Positions 5,398-5,493 of a stretch of DNA of 5,493 nt are shown here, one piece after another. The notes under the pieces are model-generated. The model searched no databases. It saw nothing but the letters and a program-made list of their open reading frames with translations, and was not told the DNA's origin. Origin of the DNA: SG8-41 sp032123035 (lineage in GTDB: Bacteria; Pseudomonadota; Gammaproteobacteria; Burkholderiales; SG8-41). The stretch is from positions 1-5,493 of the forward strand of contig JAQBFV010000059.1 of NCBI GenBank assembly GCA_032123035.1. The letters run 5' to 3'. How positions within the stretch are numbered: the stretch's first letter is position 1; each line of letters begins with the position of its first letter. Both the position numbers and the translations under genes were made by a program.

Positions 5398-5493
5398 GAT
5401 TCAAGGTTCAAGGTTCAAGGTTCAAGGTTCAAGGTTCAAGGTTCAAGGTTCAAGGTTCAAGGTTCAAGGTTCAAGGTTCAAGGTTCAAGGTTC
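5397..5493 (+). repeat. Perfect GGTTCAA heptanucleotide tandem array, running off the window
   Basis: One GGATTCAA unit (5397-5404) is followed by 12 identical GGTTCAA units (5405-5488) and a partial GGTTC (5489-5493). It starts four bases after the yacG stop. No mismatch occurs in the 12 units, which indicates recent expansion or ongoing slippage. The array is non-coding here, because yacG ends before it. Its first unit is the same heptamer seen between pilC and pilD. Confidence 0.95.

Noticed and set aside
5405..5493. CRISPR array.
   Set aside because: Units are 7 bases and contiguous, with no spacers; it is a simple tandem repeat.

Overview
This window is a stretch of a GC-rich (about 60% by eye) proteobacterial chromosome, most probably from a Betaproteobacterium. 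The order pilC-pilD-coaE-zapD-yacG, with a HlyC/CorC-type membrane protein gene in front, is a familiar betaproteobacterial arrangement. ZapD and YacG also restrict the host to Gamma-/Betaproteobacteria in practice. The exact family cannot be read from the sequence. All six genes are on the + strand and tightly packed, so they could form one transcription unit with internal control points.

Layout: 54-1355 is a CNNM/CBS/CorC_C membrane protein, probably a Mg2+/Co2+ transporter, with a TTG start. A 97-base gap (1356-1452) follows, with two overlapping stem-loops just ahead of the pilC ribosome binding site. 1453-2682 is pilC, the type IV pilus inner-membrane platform. 2683-2781 is a gap built largely of inverted 7-base repeats that run up to the next start codon. 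2782-3642 is pilD, the prepilin peptidase. 3649-4281 is coaE (last step of CoA synthesis, GTG start). 4282-4346 is a short AT-rich gap with a T7 tract. 4347-5135 is zapD (FtsZ-ring crosslinker). A 12-bp terminator-like hairpin follows. 5180-5392 is yacG (zinc-binding gyrase inhibitor). The window ends inside a perfect GGTTCAA tandem array (5397-5493).

The genes split into a pilus part (PilC anchors the assembly machine, PilD processes prepilins) and housekeeping genes for CoA synthesis, cell division and topology that travel with it. The usual extension ATPase gene pilB is not between the transporter gene and pilC, where related clusters often carry it. No unknown protein system is visible. 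The unusual content is non-coding: two related heptanucleotide repeat families, one of them forming the pilD initiation region, and a cluster of perfect stem-loops around yacG and ahead of pilC.
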